From contig JAGPUQ010000002.1 in NCBI GenBank assembly GCA_018069525.1, positions 124,001-188,000 on the forward strand: DNA of 64,000 nucleotides, read 5' to 3'. The notes below the pieces were generated by a model. The model saw nothing but the letters and a program-made list of their open reading frames with translations, had not been told where the DNA came from and ran no database searches. The stretch comes from Porticoccaceae bacterium (GTDB taxonomy: Bacteria; Pseudomonadota; Gammaproteobacteria; Pseudomonadales; Porticoccaceae). A program made the position numbers and the translations under genes. Positions 29,412 to 39,195 of the stretch are shown one piece after another (the first letter of the stretch is position 1; the number at the start of each line of letters is the position of its first letter).

Positions 29412-29575
29412 TGTCAGGGTCTCTACTCGGTTACAAAAGAATGTAATGGGGCAGATTATACCCCTTGTTTACTAAAAAAGTGTGTTGCAGCTATCGTTTA
29501 CCCCATTCGTTCATCTAGTGCTCGTAAGGTTTTGTTTTGCAAAGGTTAGCACTTTGGCGCTTGATAATAAAATAG

Positions 29576-29604
29576 TTGACTCTCGACAGCAAGACACCTA
29601 AAGT
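29576..29604 (+). promoter_or_regulatory. Candidate sigma-70 promoter of the ilv leader
   Basis: TTGACT (29576-29581), a 17-nt spacer and TAAAGT (29599-29604). Transcription would begin near 29611, about 440 nt before ilvI and 40 nt before the 29-codon frame. Confidence 0.5.
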
Positions 29605-29652
29605 AACCACCTCTAATACACAGCTCTGTGCAATACATTTGCGCGGAGTGAT

Positions 29653-29742
29653 ATGTCAGGTAAACGTAAACAGCGTACGCTAGGCATCAACGGGTCGCAT
29701 TACCCTGCACCCAACGGCGGTTATATCCCCGTGTTATATTAA
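29653..29742 (+). CDS. Candidate 29-residue small protein
   Basis: ATG 29653, preceded by GGAG (29645-29648), encodes a basic N terminus (MSGKRKQRTLG) and a Pro/Gly/Tyr-rich end (HYPAPNGGYIPVLY), then TAA. It lies about 40 nt after a good promoter. Composition is not that of a branched-chain amino acid leader (five Ile/Leu/Val of 29). It may be a free-standing microprotein or chance. Confidence 0.35.
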   Translation: MSGKRKQRTLGINGSHYPAPNGGYIPVLY

Positions 29743-29832
29743 AGGTCATGTTTCAAGGTTGCCAAAACCCTGGGCAGATTACTTGATTAATAACACCGAC
29801 CGCAGTCGCTATTGGCTATTCAGCCAGGCTTG

Positions 29833-29892
29833 ATGTTCTTACATTCGTTATTCGTTCGCTCGTTTTGGATTGGATTGACCCTGGATTGTTAA
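29833..29892 (+). CDS. Candidate ilv leader peptide, 19 residues
   Basis: ATG 29833 with CCAGG about 5 nt upstream encodes MFLHSLFVRSFWIGLTLDC; six of the 19 residues are Leu, Ile or Val. Its TAA lies in the first arm of a small stem-loop (29889-29907). This is the arrangement of a transcription attenuator, but the regulatory codons are not clustered. Confidence 0.35.
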   Translation: MFLHSLFVRSFWIGLTLDC

Positions 29893-30050
29893 GGTAGCTA
29901 GCCTTAAGCAGCCATTGTTCTATTCTATTTCCGTTTACCTCGTTTTAGATCAAGGTTGGAGCCACAGTGAGGGTCAGGGTTAAGGGCCACAACTGAGTTG
30001 GGTAACAGAGAGCAGTAAAAGTAACTTACGGGCAACGAGGATTAATTAAA

Positions 30051-31802
30051 GTGGATCATCTTTCTGGTGGTGAAATCGTCATTCGCGCACTTCGTGATGC
30101 GGGCGTCCGACATTTGTGGGGTTATCCGGGTGGTGCGGTATTGCACATCTACGATGCTCTGTTTCGGCAAGACGATGTCAAACATATTCTGGTGCGTCAC
30201 GAGCAGGCCGCGACTCACGCTGCCGATGCCTACGCCCGCGCTACGGGTGAAGTAGGTGCGGTACTCGTTACCTCCGGCCCCGGTGCGACCAATGCCATTA
30301 CAGGTATTGCCACAGCTTATATGGATTCCATTCCTATGGTGGTGGTTTCCGGGCAGGTGCCACAGGACAAAATTGGTGATGACGCCTTCCAGGAGACCGA
30401 TATGATCGGCATCTCCCGTCCCATTGTGAAGCACAGCTTTCTGGTTAAGCGTGCCGAAGACATTGCCGAGACCATCGCTAAAGCGTTTTATCTTGCGGGC
30501 ACCGGTCGCCCCGGCCCAGTGGTGGTCGATATTCCCAAGGATGTCACTGACCCTAACCATAAGGTGGCGTATCACTATCCGGAAAAAATCAAAATCCGCT
30601 CTTACCAACCGACGGTTCGAGGCCATTCCGGACAGATTCGCCGTGCAGTCTCCGCCTTGCTCGGTGCCAAGCGCCCTATCATCTATGCCGGTGGCGGCGT
30701 TGTATTGGGTAATGCCTCAAAGCAGTTGACTCAGTTAGCGCAAATACTCAATTACCCAGTGACTAATACCTTAATGGGGCTGGGTGGTTATCCCGGTAGT
30801 GATCGACAGTTTCTTGGTATGCTCGGTATGCACGGTACCTGTGAAGCCAATATGGCGATGCACGATGCCGATGTTATTTTGGCGGTGGGTGCGCGCTTCG
30901 ATGACCGGGTGACCAATACCCCGGATCGCTTCTGCCCAAATGCTACCATTATTCATATCGATGTCGATCCTTCGACCATTTCTAAGACTGTGCAGATCGA
31001 TATTCCCATTGTAGGGGCTTGCGACGCAGTACTGGACGAAATGCTCACTCTGGTCGAGACCGAGCTTGGAAGCAAAAACTCTGAGCGCCCGGATCGCGAG
31101 GCGCTGGCGGAGTGGTGGGCGCAAATTGATGCCTGGCGTGAGCGTCACGGTATTTATACCGACTCGCGTTATGAGCCCAGCGTTGGGTCGGTGATCAAAC
31201 CGCAAGATGCCGTCAAGATGCTGTACAAGGTCACCGAGGGCAAAGCCTACGTCACCTCCGATGTTGGCCAGCATCAGATGTTTGCCGCTCAGTATTATTT
31301 GTTCGACAAGCCTCGGCAGTGGTTTAATTCTGGTGGTCTGGGCACGATGGGCTATGGTTTACCCGCTGCTATGGGTGTACAAATGGCCTTGCCCGATGCG
31401 GATGTCGCCTGCGTGACTGGCGAAGGCAGTATCCAAATGTGTATTCAGGAGCTTTCGGCCTGCACTCAGCACCAGTTGCCGGTGAAGATTATTAACTTAA
31501 ATAATCAATCCCTGGGCATGGTGAGACAGTGGCAGGATATGCAATACAGCGGTCGCTATTCGCAAATTCTTTATGAGGATTCGTTGCCCGATTTTGTAAA
31601 ATTGGCCGAGGCCTACGGGCATGTTGGTATTCGGGTTACGCATATCGACGAACTGGAAGATAAAATGCGCGAGTGCTTTAGTTTGAAGGATCGGGTGGTA
31701 TTTATGGATATCCAGGTTGACCCCAGCGAGCACGTCTATCCGATGCATGTGGCACCGGGTTCGATGCGCGATATGTGGTTAAGCAAAACGGAGCGCACCT
31801 GA
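30051..31802 (+). CDS. ilvI: Acetolactate synthase large subunit
   Basis: This 583-residue thiamine diphosphate enzyme makes acetolactate and acetohydroxybutyrate, the first shared step of Val, Leu and Ile synthesis. The catalytic Glu is residue 51 in VRHEQAATH. The FAD/PP domain centre has [13 protein letters not shown], and the ThDP-binding motif is [11 protein letters not shown] to [12 protein letters not shown]. The start is GTG 30051 with GAGG about 12 nt upstream; the N terminus ([15 protein letters not shown]) fits the family. The stop overlaps the ilvH start. Confidence 0.96.
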   Translation: MDHLSGGEIVIRALRDAGVRHLWGYPGGAVLHIYDALFRQDDVKHILVRHEQAATHAADAYARATGEVGAVLVTSGPGATNAITGIATAYMDSIPMVVVSGQVPQDKIGDDAFQETDMIGISRPIVKHSFLVKRAEDIAETIAKAFYLAGTGRPGPVVVDIPKDVTDPNHKVAYHYPEKIKIRSYQPTVRGHSGQIRRAVSALLGAKRPIIYAGGGVVLGNASKQLTQLAQILNYPVTNTLMGLGGYPGSDRQFLGMLGMHGTCEANMAMHDADVILAVGARFDDRVTNTPDRFCPNATIIHIDVDPSTISKTVQIDIPIVGACDAVLDEMLTLVETELGSKNSERPDREALAEWWAQIDAWRERHGIYTDSRYEPSVGSVIKPQDAVKMLYKVTEGKAYVTSDVGQHQMFAAQYYLFDKPRQWFNSGGLGTMGYGLPAAMGVQMALPDADVACVTGEGSIQMCIQELSACTQHQLPVKIINLNNQSLGMVRQWQDMQYSGRYSQILYEDSLPDFVKLAEAYGHVGIRVTHIDELEDKMRECFSLKDRVVFMDIQVDPSEHVYPMHVAPGSMRDMWLSKTERT

Positions 31803-32293
31803 TGAGACGTATTCTTTCAGTACTGATGGAAAACGAACCGGGCGCATTGTCTCGCGTGGTCGGATTATTTTCCCAGCGCGGCTATAATATCGACACCCTA
31901 ACGGTAGCACCGACCGACGATAGCACCTTATCTCGTCTGACCTTGACGACCCGCGGTGACGACCGAGTGATCGAGCAAATTACTAAGCAACTCCACAAGT
32001 TAATTGATGTAGTTAAAGTAAATGATCTCTCGGAAGGCCCGCATATCGAGCGCGAGTTATTGCTGGTTAAAGTGCGAGCGTCGGGTGCCCAACGTGCCGA
32101 AATTAAACGTTGCGTGGATATTTTTCGCGGGCAGATCGTCGATGTTGGCGTTAGCACCTATGTGATTCAGGTGGCGGGTAGCAGTGACAAGCTGGATGCC
32201 TTTGTAGGGTCCCTCGGTGAAGCGGGTATTTTAGAGGTGGTACGTTCTGGTGTATCCGGTATCATGCGCGGCGAAAAAGCCCTGCGGGTGTGA
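31802..32293 (+). CDS. ilvH: Acetolactate synthase small (regulatory) subunit
   Basis: This 163-residue protein has the same length as E. coli IlvH. The N-terminal ACT domain begins [30 protein letters not shown] in pieces (1-30), the valine-sensing fold; the C-terminal half follows LLLVKV. The ATG overlaps the ilvI stop as TGATG, so the subunits are made by coupled translation. It binds valine and stimulates and inhibits the large subunit. Confidence 0.96.
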   Translation: MRRILSVLMENEPGALSRVVGLFSQRGYNIDTLTVAPTDDSTLSRLTLTTRGDDRVIEQITKQLHKLIDVVKVNDLSEGPHIERELLLVKVRASGAQRAEIKRCVDIFRGQIVDVGVSTYVIQVAGSSDKLDAFVGSLGEAGILEVVRSGVSGIMRGEKALRV

Positions 32294-32373
32294 GTTCTCC
32301 AGCTGGTGTTGGTAGCGTTAACTGTTTACAAAGCTAATTGTTTACAGAGTTAGCGTAAGGCTTTTATTTTTAT

Positions 32374-32399
32374 ATTTCATTTAACAATTTCATTTAACA
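32374..32399. repeat. Tandem duplication, 2 x 13 bp, upstream of ilvC
   Basis: ATTTCATTTAACA occurs at 32374-32386 and again at 32387-32399, immediately before the ilvC ribosome region. Upstream, TGTTTACA occurs at 32323-32330 and 32339-32346. Confidence 0.9.
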
Positions 32400-32413
32400 A
32401 GTAGATCGGGTAA

Positions 32414-33439
<1,026 letters not shown>

Positions 33440-33458
33440 GTAATACGTTTGCTTGCAG

Positions 33459-33488
33459 AAAAGGGCAGACTTTGGTCTGCCCTTTTTT
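33459..33488 (+). terminator. Rho-independent terminator after ilvC
   Basis: Twelve-base arms AAAAGGGCAGAC and GTCTGCCCTTTT around a TTTG loop, running into a T-tract. It ends the ilvI–ilvH–ilvC transcription unit. Confidence 0.93.
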
Positions 33489-33828
33489 ATTGGTGTTTTA
33501 ATCCAGGTTGTTGGCTTAAAGACCAGCCGGCCAATGACTTGTGAACTCGCCGTGGACTTAAGGAAGAAGGATGTTTATTCTTCCTGTGTTTTTGATAGAG
33601 CGGTGTCGGGTAGCACGATTTATGAATAAGCCCGGGGCAAGCGATGAGTTGAGAGCTCGTCGGTGCACTTGATGAAATTCTGGGAGCGAGTATTGGTATC
33701 GTATTCTTTGTTTATTTAGTTTGCTAGATACGAACACTAAATATTGAGTTGCGTTTAATACTGATTTAAGTGATGGAATAAAACGTACCCGATAGCCGAA
33801 TGCCACCTTTTCCCTAACGTTGATCCTT
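33489..33828. other. Gap between ilvC terminator and FAD dehydrogenase
   Basis: About 340 bp without a credible gene. It holds a stem-loop with 8-bp arms, AGGAAGAA (33561-33568) and TTCTTCCT (33578-33585), followed by GTGTTTTTG, possibly a second weak terminator. I see nothing else specific. Confidence 0.4.
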
Positions 33829-35460
33829 ATGCTGCGACTCAATGATATTAAATTACCCCTCGATCACAGCGATGCTGATCTGACGCAGGCCATTGTTAAC
33901 AAGCTGACTATCGAAGCCGATGATCTGTTGAGCTGTAGCGTGTTCAAGCGCAGTCACGATTCCCGTAAAAAAAATAATATCCTGCTGGTTTATCAGTTGG
34001 ACGTTACTCTTACCGAAGAACTCAGCAACAACGTGCTGAAAAAATTCGCCGGACAATCGTTTGTTAGGCCGAGCCCGGACACCCGTTATCATTTTATGGC
34101 TCAGGCCGCCGCGGATTTTCCAAACGCGCAACAACAACGTCCCCTCGTCATCGGTTTTGGCCCCTGCGGTATTCTGGCGGCGCTGGTGTTGGCACAGATG
34201 GGCTTGAAACCGATTGTGCTGGAGCGTGGCCAAGATGTAAGGCAACGTACTCAGGATACCTGGGGCTTTTGGCGCAAGCGCAAATTGAACACCGAATCGA
34301 ACGTGCAGTTTGGCGAGGGCGGGGCGGGCACATTTTCTGACGGTAAGCTCTATAGCCAGGTAAAGGACAAGCGCTATTTAGGCCGTAAGGTATTAAGCGA
34401 ATTTGTCGCAGCCGGTGCCCCGGAAGAAATTTTAACTCTGAGCAAGCCCCATATTGGCACCTTTAAATTGGTCAAGATGGTGGAAAACATGCGCGCGGAA
34501 ATTATCCGTCTGGGCGGCGAAATTCGTTTTGATTGCAAGGTCGAAACCATTCATCGCGAAGCGGATGATAACGGTGGCCAGGTTACCGGGGTAACTTTGG
34601 CTAACGGCGAAGTACTACAAAGCCGCCATATTGTGTTGGCCATCGGCCACAGTGCCCGCGATAGTTTTGATATGTTGTTGAAGCAAGGCTTCTATATTGA
34701 GGCGAAACCGTTTTCCATTGGTTTTCGCATCGAGCATCCGCAGTCGGTTATTGATACGGCGCGCTTCGGTGCGCAGGCCGGACATCCGATTTTGGGCGCG
34801 GCGGATTATAAATTGGTGCATCACTGTGCTAATGGTCGCAGTGTTTATAGTTTTTGCATGTGTCCCGGCGGCACTGTGGTGGCGGCAAGCTCGGAAGAGG
34901 GGCGTGTAGTGACTAACGGTATGTCGCAGTACTCTCGCAACGAACGCAACGCTAACGCGGCTGTTGTGGTCGGCATTAACCCCGAGCAGGACTATCCCGA
35001 GCATGTGTTGGCGGGCATCGACCTGCAGCGGGATCTCGAAGCCCTGGCGTATCAATTAGGTGGTGAAAACTACAACGCTCCGGCTCAACTGGTGGGGGAT
35101 TTTTTACAGGATAAACCATCGACACAATTGGGTAGTGTTACCCCGTCCTATCAGCCGGGTATTACTCTTGGGGATTTATCGAAAGCCTTGCCTGCCTTTG
35201 CGACAGCGGCTATTCGCGAAGCGATTCCGGCCTTCGATAAAAAGATAAAAGGCTTTGCTATGGCTGACGCTATTTTAACGGGTGTCGAAACCCGAACCTC
35301 GTCGCCGATTTGCATCAAGCGCGGGAAAGATTTTCAAAATATAAACACCCGGGGCTTATATCCCGCGGGGGAGGGCGCGGGCTATGCGGGTGGCATCCTG
35401 TCCGCAGGAATAGACGGCATTAAAGTCGCCGAAGCACTGGCCGTGGATATATTAAAGTAA
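33829..35460 (+). CDS. FAD-dependent dehydrogenase, COG2509 type
   Basis: This is a 543-residue flavoprotein from ATG 33829; a TTG three codons earlier is less likely. It begins MLRLNDIKLPLDH. The dinucleotide-binding motif is VIGFGPCGILAAL (about 103-115), followed by GEGGAGTFSDGKL. The C-terminal FAD contact is GLYPAGEGAGYAGGILSAG in pieces (about 508-526). The family is common in bacteria, and its substrate is unknown to me. It is monocistronic, 108 bp before pssA. Flavoprotein class sure, role open. Confidence 0.85.
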   Translation: MLRLNDIKLPLDHSDADLTQAIVNKLTIEADDLLSCSVFKRSHDSRKKNNILLVYQLDVTLTEELSNNVLKKFAGQSFVRPSPDTRYHFMAQAAADFPNAQQQRPLVIGFGPCGILAALVLAQMGLKPIVLERGQDVRQRTQDTWGFWRKRKLNTESNVQFGEGGAGTFSDGKLYSQVKDKRYLGRKVLSEFVAAGAPEEILTLSKPHIGTFKLVKMVENMRAEIIRLGGEIRFDCKVETIHREADDNGGQVTGVTLANGEVLQSRHIVLAIGHSARDSFDMLLKQGFYIEAKPFSIGFRIEHPQSVIDTARFGAQAGHPILGAADYKLVHHCANGRSVYSFCMCPGGTVVAASSEEGRVVTNGMSQYSRNERNANAAVVVGINPEQDYPEHVLAGIDLQRDLEALAYQLGGENYNAPAQLVGDFLQDKPSTQLGSVTPSYQPGITLGDLSKALPAFATAAIREAIPAFDKKIKGFAMADAILTGVETRTSSPICIKRGKDFQNINTRGLYPAGEGAGYAGGILSAGIDGIKVAEALAVDILK

Positions 35461-35569
35461 TGCCTGCTCTCAACAGGGCTATTAATATGTAACGTAGACA
35501 GGTTTAGCCGCTTGGCCTCATAATAGCCGCGAATATCAAGCCTTAGTGCGCAAGTCTGAGTAAATTGTA

Positions 35570-36463
35570 ATGTCTGACCCCGTAGTTCCTTTTGACAAAA
35601 AGAGCACCGATAAAAACGGTACTGCTCCAGGCAGTGTCGATACAAATAGTGCGGATACCAACAGCACCGATGAAACCGTAACGACAGGCATTGATCACGA
35701 CCGCTCTCATGACCAGAACCACGACCAGAACCAAGATCAGAGCCACGATAATGATCGGGTGCGGCGCAAAGGTGTTTATTTGCTGCCCAATTTACTGACT
35801 ACCGGTGCGTTGTTTGCGGGGTTTTATGCCATTCTTTCGGCTATGGATGGTAATTTCAGCTTTGCTGCTATCGCTATTTATGTGGCGATGTTATTCGACG
35901 GACTGGATGGCCGAGTCGCTCGACTAACCAATACCCAGAGTGAGTTTGGCGTGCAATACGATAGCCTGTCCGACATGGTGTCCTTCGGGGTGGCCCCGGC
36001 GGTGCTGATGTTCAGCTGGATTTTGGAGAGCCTGGGTAACTTTGGTTGGGCGGCCGCGTTTATTTATGCCTCCTGTGCCGCACTGCGCCTGGCGCGTTTC
36101 AATGTACAGGTGGGTTCAGCCGATGAACGCTTCTTTATCGGTCTGGCGAGCCCGGCTGCGGCGGGTCTAGTGGCCGCTATGGTGTGGTTTGCTCACGGCA
36201 GTGAGGCCACGATAATCCTGGCGATTAGCGCAGCGGTGGTCACGGCAGCGGCGGGCTTACTGATGGTCGTCAACATCCGTTACCACAGCGCTAAAGCAAT
36301 AGATTTGAAGGGCCGTGTGCCGTTTGTAGTGATTCTAGGGGTGGTTATGGTACTGGTGGTGATTAGTATTGATCCGCCACGAGTCTTACTCAGTATGGCG
36401 ATTCTTTACGCGCTTTCCGGCCCCAGTCTGTGGGTATGGACAAGAATTAAAGGTAGGCAATAA
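35570..36463 (+). CDS. pssA: CDP-diacylglycerol–serine O-phosphatidyltransferase
   Basis: This 297-residue integral membrane enzyme (PssA type II) makes phosphatidylserine. The CDP-alcohol signature Asp-Gly-X2-Ala-Arg-X8-Gly-X3-Asp-X3-Asp is complete: D113, G114, A117, R118, G127, D131, D135. About eight hydrophobic helices follow. The first 65 residues are hydrophilic and low complexity, with degenerate repeats of Asp-Gln-Asn-His; this tail is longer than usual. It is located near ilvC and leuA, as in other gammaproteobacteria. Confidence 0.94.
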   Translation: MSDPVVPFDKKSTDKNGTAPGSVDTNSADTNSTDETVTTGIDHDRSHDQNHDQNQDQSHDNDRVRRKGVYLLPNLLTTGALFAGFYAILSAMDGNFSFAAIAIYVAMLFDGLDGRVARLTNTQSEFGVQYDSLSDMVSFGVAPAVLMFSWILESLGNFGWAAAFIYASCAALRLARFNVQVGSADERFFIGLASPAAAGLVAAMVWFAHGSEATIILAISAAVVTAAAGLLMVVNIRYHSAKAIDLKGRVPFVVILGVVMVLVVISIDPPRVLLSMAILYALSGPSLWVWTRIKGRQ

Positions 36464-36538
36464 TAAGCAGGTGTTATGAGGGCTTGGCAGGGCCGCCATA
36501 ATTTGTTTGAATAGGCGCTAGAAGGTTTTTAACCTCGC

Positions 36539-36577
36539 AACTTAATATCAGAACTTAATACCACAAGTTAATACAGA
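36539..36577. repeat. Three direct 13-bp repeats before the leu leader ORF
   Basis: AACTTAATA at 36539 and 36552 and AAGTTAATA at 36565 recur with an exact 13-bp period. They end 4 nt before the leader ATG. They may be duplications or binding sites. Confidence 0.75.
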
Positions 36578-36581
36578 GCAA

Positions 36582-36674
36582 ATGACAAACAGTAACGCAG
36601 CCAATTTATTATTCCTCCGTGAGCTTCCTTGCTCCGGCGCGCTGCTGCGTACTGATCTCCTGCTGCTGCCCTGA
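36582..36674 (+). CDS. leuL: leuA leader peptide, leucine rich
   Basis: ATG 36582 to TGA 36672 encodes 30 residues of which ten are leucine: Leu at 9, 10, 12, 15, 21, 22 and 26-29. The four consecutive codons CTC CTG CTG CTG come just before the Pro and stop. That is the hallmark of a leader peptide in which ribosome stalling on Leu codons senses charged tRNA-Leu. It ends 112 nt before the leuA start. The ribosome site is weak (AGAG). The symbol is by analogy with enteric leuL. Confidence 0.75.
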   Translation: MTNSNAANLLFLRELPCSGALLRTDLLLLP

Positions 36675-36709
36675 GGGGCATCTATCGTACGACATTCTTT
36701 AATTTTTTT
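36648..36709 (+). terminator. Candidate attenuator terminator of leuA
   Basis: CGTAC (36648-36652) and GAT (36654-36656) can pair with ATC and GTACG (36684-36691). This encloses an inner stem TGCCC/GGGCA (36667-36671 with 36676-36680). A T-rich run ends at 36709, including seven consecutive T. The inner stem overlaps the leader stop. The distance from stem to T-run is larger than in a standard terminator, so the exact fold is uncertain. Confidence 0.45.
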
Positions 36710-36786
36710 GCATCCTGCTTCCTACCGGAGCAGAATTCAGTTTATTGTGCCTACCCGAAGTTCGGGTTATCCAGGAGTTAAGACCC

Positions 36787-38331
36787 ATGGACAAACAACG
36801 CCTTATTATTTTTGATACCACCTTACGCGACGGCGAACAAAGCCCCGGCGCCGCCATGACCAAAGAAGAAAAGCTCCGGGTAGCCAAATCGCTGGAGAAG
36901 CTGAAGGTAGACGTGATTGAGGCGGGTTTTGCGACCTCGAGCCCCGGTGATTTTTCGGCGGTTAAAAGCATTGCCGAAGCCATTAAAGATTGCCGTGTGT
37001 GCAGTTTAGCCCGCACCATGCCCAGCGATATTGAGCGGGCCGCAGAAGCGCTGGTCGATGCCGTTGCACCGCGTATTCATACCTTTATTGCGACCTCGCC
37101 GATCCATATGGATTACAAACTGCAAATGACGCCGGAGCAGGTGTTTGATCAGGCCATCGGTGCGATAAAAATTGCACGCAACCTGGTCGACGACGTGGAG
37201 TTTTCACTGGAAGACGGCAGTCGCTCTGAGTTTGAGTTTATGTGTCGCATCGTTGAAGCTGCTATTAATGCAGGGGCGGGCACTATTAATATTCCCGATA
37301 CCGTGGGTTATGGCACGCCGGGTGAATACGGTGAAATGATTGGCCGGGTAATTAACAACGTGCCGAACTCCGATAAAGCCGTATTTTCCGTACATTGCCA
37401 CAACGACTTAGGTCTTGCGGTCGCCAACTCCCTGTCGGCGGTATTACACGGCGCGCGTCAGGTGGAATGCACCATAAACGGTTTGGGTGAACGTGCCGGT
37501 AATGCCTCGCTGGAAGAAATTGTGATGGCGATTCGCACCCGGCCGGATATTTATCCGGTGGAAGTAGGCATCGACAGCACGCAGATTGTGCCGACCTCGA
37601 GATTAGTTTCCACGGTTACCGGCTTTCCGGTGCAGCCCAACAAGGCTGTGGTTGGCGCTAATGCCTTTGCCCACGAGTCGGGTATTCATCAGGACGGCGT
37701 ACTGAAGTATCGCGAGACTTACGAAATTATGCGAGCCGAGGATGTGGGCTGGAATACCAATCGTATTGTACTTGGCAAGCTTTCAGGCCGGGCGGCGTTT
37801 TCGGCGCGGCTCGAAGACCTGGGTATCAGCTTCGACAATAAAGCCGATTTGAATCGAGCCTTTACTCGCTTTAAAGAACTTGCGGATAAAAAACGTGAAA
37901 TCCACGACGAAGATTTACAGGCCCTGGTGTCCGACATTCAAATTGGCGAATCCGCCGAAGACCTCGCTTTGGTCGCGATGGATGTTTCCAGTAAAACCGG
38001 GCGCGCACCCCATGCGGAATTAACTTTGCGCAGCCACGGTAACGATCACTCGGTCTCTGCCGAAGGTGATGGGCCAGTTGATGCGGTATTTCGTGCTATC
38101 GAAAAACTGGCGGACAGCGGTACCGAGCTTAAACTTTATTCGGTTAATGCTATTACCACCGGTACCGATTCCCAGGGCGAAGTCACGGTGAGGCTGGAGA
38201 AAGGCGGGCGCATTGTGAACGGACAGGGCGCGGATACCGATATTTTGGTGGCCAGTGCCAAGGCCTATATTCATGCGCTTAACTTGCTGGGTAATCCTGA
38301 TCGTGTGCATCCGCAACTGGGTGGTGTTTGA
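36787..38331 (+). CDS. leuA: 2-isopropylmalate synthase
   Basis: This 514-residue enzyme makes 2-isopropylmalate, the committed step of leucine synthesis. The catalytic TIM barrel shows [13 protein letters not shown] near the start, [13 protein letters not shown] with the metal His residues, and [10 protein letters not shown]-terminal LeuA dimer domain (about 385-510) gives leucine feedback. ATG 36787 with AGGAG 9 nt upstream is the right start. Upstream in-frame codons from 36745 would add residues encoded by the leader and are rejected. Confidence 0.96.
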   Translation: MDKQRLIIFDTTLRDGEQSPGAAMTKEEKLRVAKSLEKLKVDVIEAGFATSSPGDFSAVKSIAEAIKDCRVCSLARTMPSDIERAAEALVDAVAPRIHTFIATSPIHMDYKLQMTPEQVFDQAIGAIKIARNLVDDVEFSLEDGSRSEFEFMCRIVEAAINAGAGTINIPDTVGYGTPGEYGEMIGRVINNVPNSDKAVFSVHCHNDLGLAVANSLSAVLHGARQVECTINGLGERAGNASLEEIVMAIRTRPDIYPVEVGIDSTQIVPTSRLVSTVTGFPVQPNKAVVGANAFAHESGIHQDGVLKYRETYEIMRAEDVGWNTNRIVLGKLSGRAAFSARLEDLGISFDNKADLNRAFTRFKELADKKREIHDEDLQALVSDIQIGESAEDLALVAMDVSSKTGRAPHAELTLRSHGNDHSVSAEGDGPVDAVFRAIEKLADSGTELKLYSVNAITTGTDSQGEVTVRLEKGGRIVNGQGADTDILVASAKAYIHALNLLGNPDRVHPQLGGV

Positions 38332-38376
38332 GGTGATCGCAATGGTTTATTTGGTGGACCTGGATTTTAGCTCGCG

Positions 38377-39183
38377 GTGAATGCTCTGCGCAGTCAATAC
38401 CTCTCCGCTTTGGGTATCGTGCAATACCGACCCAGAGTTGAGGGTATTGTCGGTGGGAGCGAAGAGCTTGCGGATTCAGCTTCGGACACTGTAAATCAAG
38501 ATGAGCCCGGTTCAGATAAATCGAGCCTGGATAAGCCTAGCTTAGGTCGACAGCACTTAAGCCTGTTGGCCACAGAACTGGATAGTCCAGCAAGTAAAGT
38601 CGAAGTCGTTCAGGCAAGCGCTGATGCAAAGCATACCTCTACTCAAGTTCAGTCTCGAGCCCAAAGCCAGGCCTTAGATTCCCCTTCAGGGGTACAGCTG
38701 TCCTTTAGGCTGGCCTGTTGGCAGGCGTCCGCTCAACTGCTGGTGCTAGATTCGCTGGAGCCGGGAGAGCGCCCCGACGCGCGTCGCGTAACCTTACTGG
38801 GTAATATTCTTAAAGCGATTGGGCAGCAACCCGATCTATTGCCGCCCACCGAATTTTTGGATTGGCCGCTATCCTCCGGTGCGGATGCCAGTCTGAATGG
38901 GGCCAGAATTTCCATACATACCTTTTTACAGGGTCGCATGACTCTGTCGCCGTTTCGGTGGGTGCTGGCCATGGGTGAAGCGGCGATACTGTCTTTGGCT
39001 CCAGAAGTCTTACTAGACAATAGAGATACGAATGAAAGCAGCCTGCAGGGGCAGTCTTTCCCCTTATTCGATAAGGTATCGGTGCTATGCGTACCCGGTT
39101 TGGCACAGATGCTGGCCGAACCTGCAAGCAAGGCGCTGACCTGGAAAACCCTGCAAGGTTTGCTAGAGCCAGCGGCTAAATAA
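38377..39183 (+). CDS. holD: DNA polymerase III psi subunit-like protein
   Basis: This 268-residue protein lies directly before rimI, the position of the divergent psi subunit gene in Pseudomonas. The N terminus (residues 1-20, LSALGIVQYRPR) resembles the start of E. coli HolD (QLGITQW). Residues about 25-105 are Ser/Asp/Gln-rich and look disordered; the C-terminal part from about 108 is a folded domain. Psi joins chi and SSB to the clamp loader. The start is GTG 38377, with no clear ribosome site. The call rests on context and a short N-terminal match. Confidence 0.6.
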   Translation: MNALRSQYLSALGIVQYRPRVEGIVGGSEELADSASDTVNQDEPGSDKSSLDKPSLGRQHLSLLATELDSPASKVEVVQASADAKHTSTQVQSRAQSQALDSPSGVQLSFRLACWQASAQLLVLDSLEPGERPDARRVTLLGNILKAIGQQPDLLPPTEFLDWPLSSGADASLNGARISIHTFLQGRMTLSPFRWVLAMGEAAILSLAPEVLLDNRDTNESSLQGQSFPLFDKVSVLCVPGLAQMLAEPASKALTWKTLQGLLEPAAK

Positions 39184-39195
39184 GCGCTTATTTTG

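Larger units (their letters stand above)
29412..30050. promoter_or_regulatory. Long leader region upstream of ilvI
   Basis: This 639-bp region contains no ordinary gene. It holds a credible sigma-70 promoter (29576-29604) and two short frames (29653-29742 and 29833-29892). A 6-bp stem (TTAAGG 29889-29894 with CCTTAA 29902-29907) overlaps the stop of the second frame. A long untranslated leader before acetolactate synthase genes is often an attenuator, but I do not see a convincing terminator with a T-run. Confidence 0.5.
36464..36786. promoter_or_regulatory. leuA leader region with attenuator-like layout
   Basis: This 323-bp region holds, in order: a weak sigma-70 match (TTGAAT 36507-36512, 17 nt, TAACCT 36530-36535), three 13-bp direct repeats, a leucine-rich leader ORF, a stem-loop followed by a T-rich run, and the leuA ribosome site AGGAG (36773-36777). 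Confidence 0.65.

Noticed and set aside
31775-31801. Upstream start of ilvH inside ilvI
   Set aside because: IlvH proteins begin MRRILSVL, and the TGATG overlap marks the true start.
36745-36786. Upstream in-frame start of leuA
   Set aside because: It would translate part of the leader; the normal N terminus and an AGGAG site point to ATG 36787.
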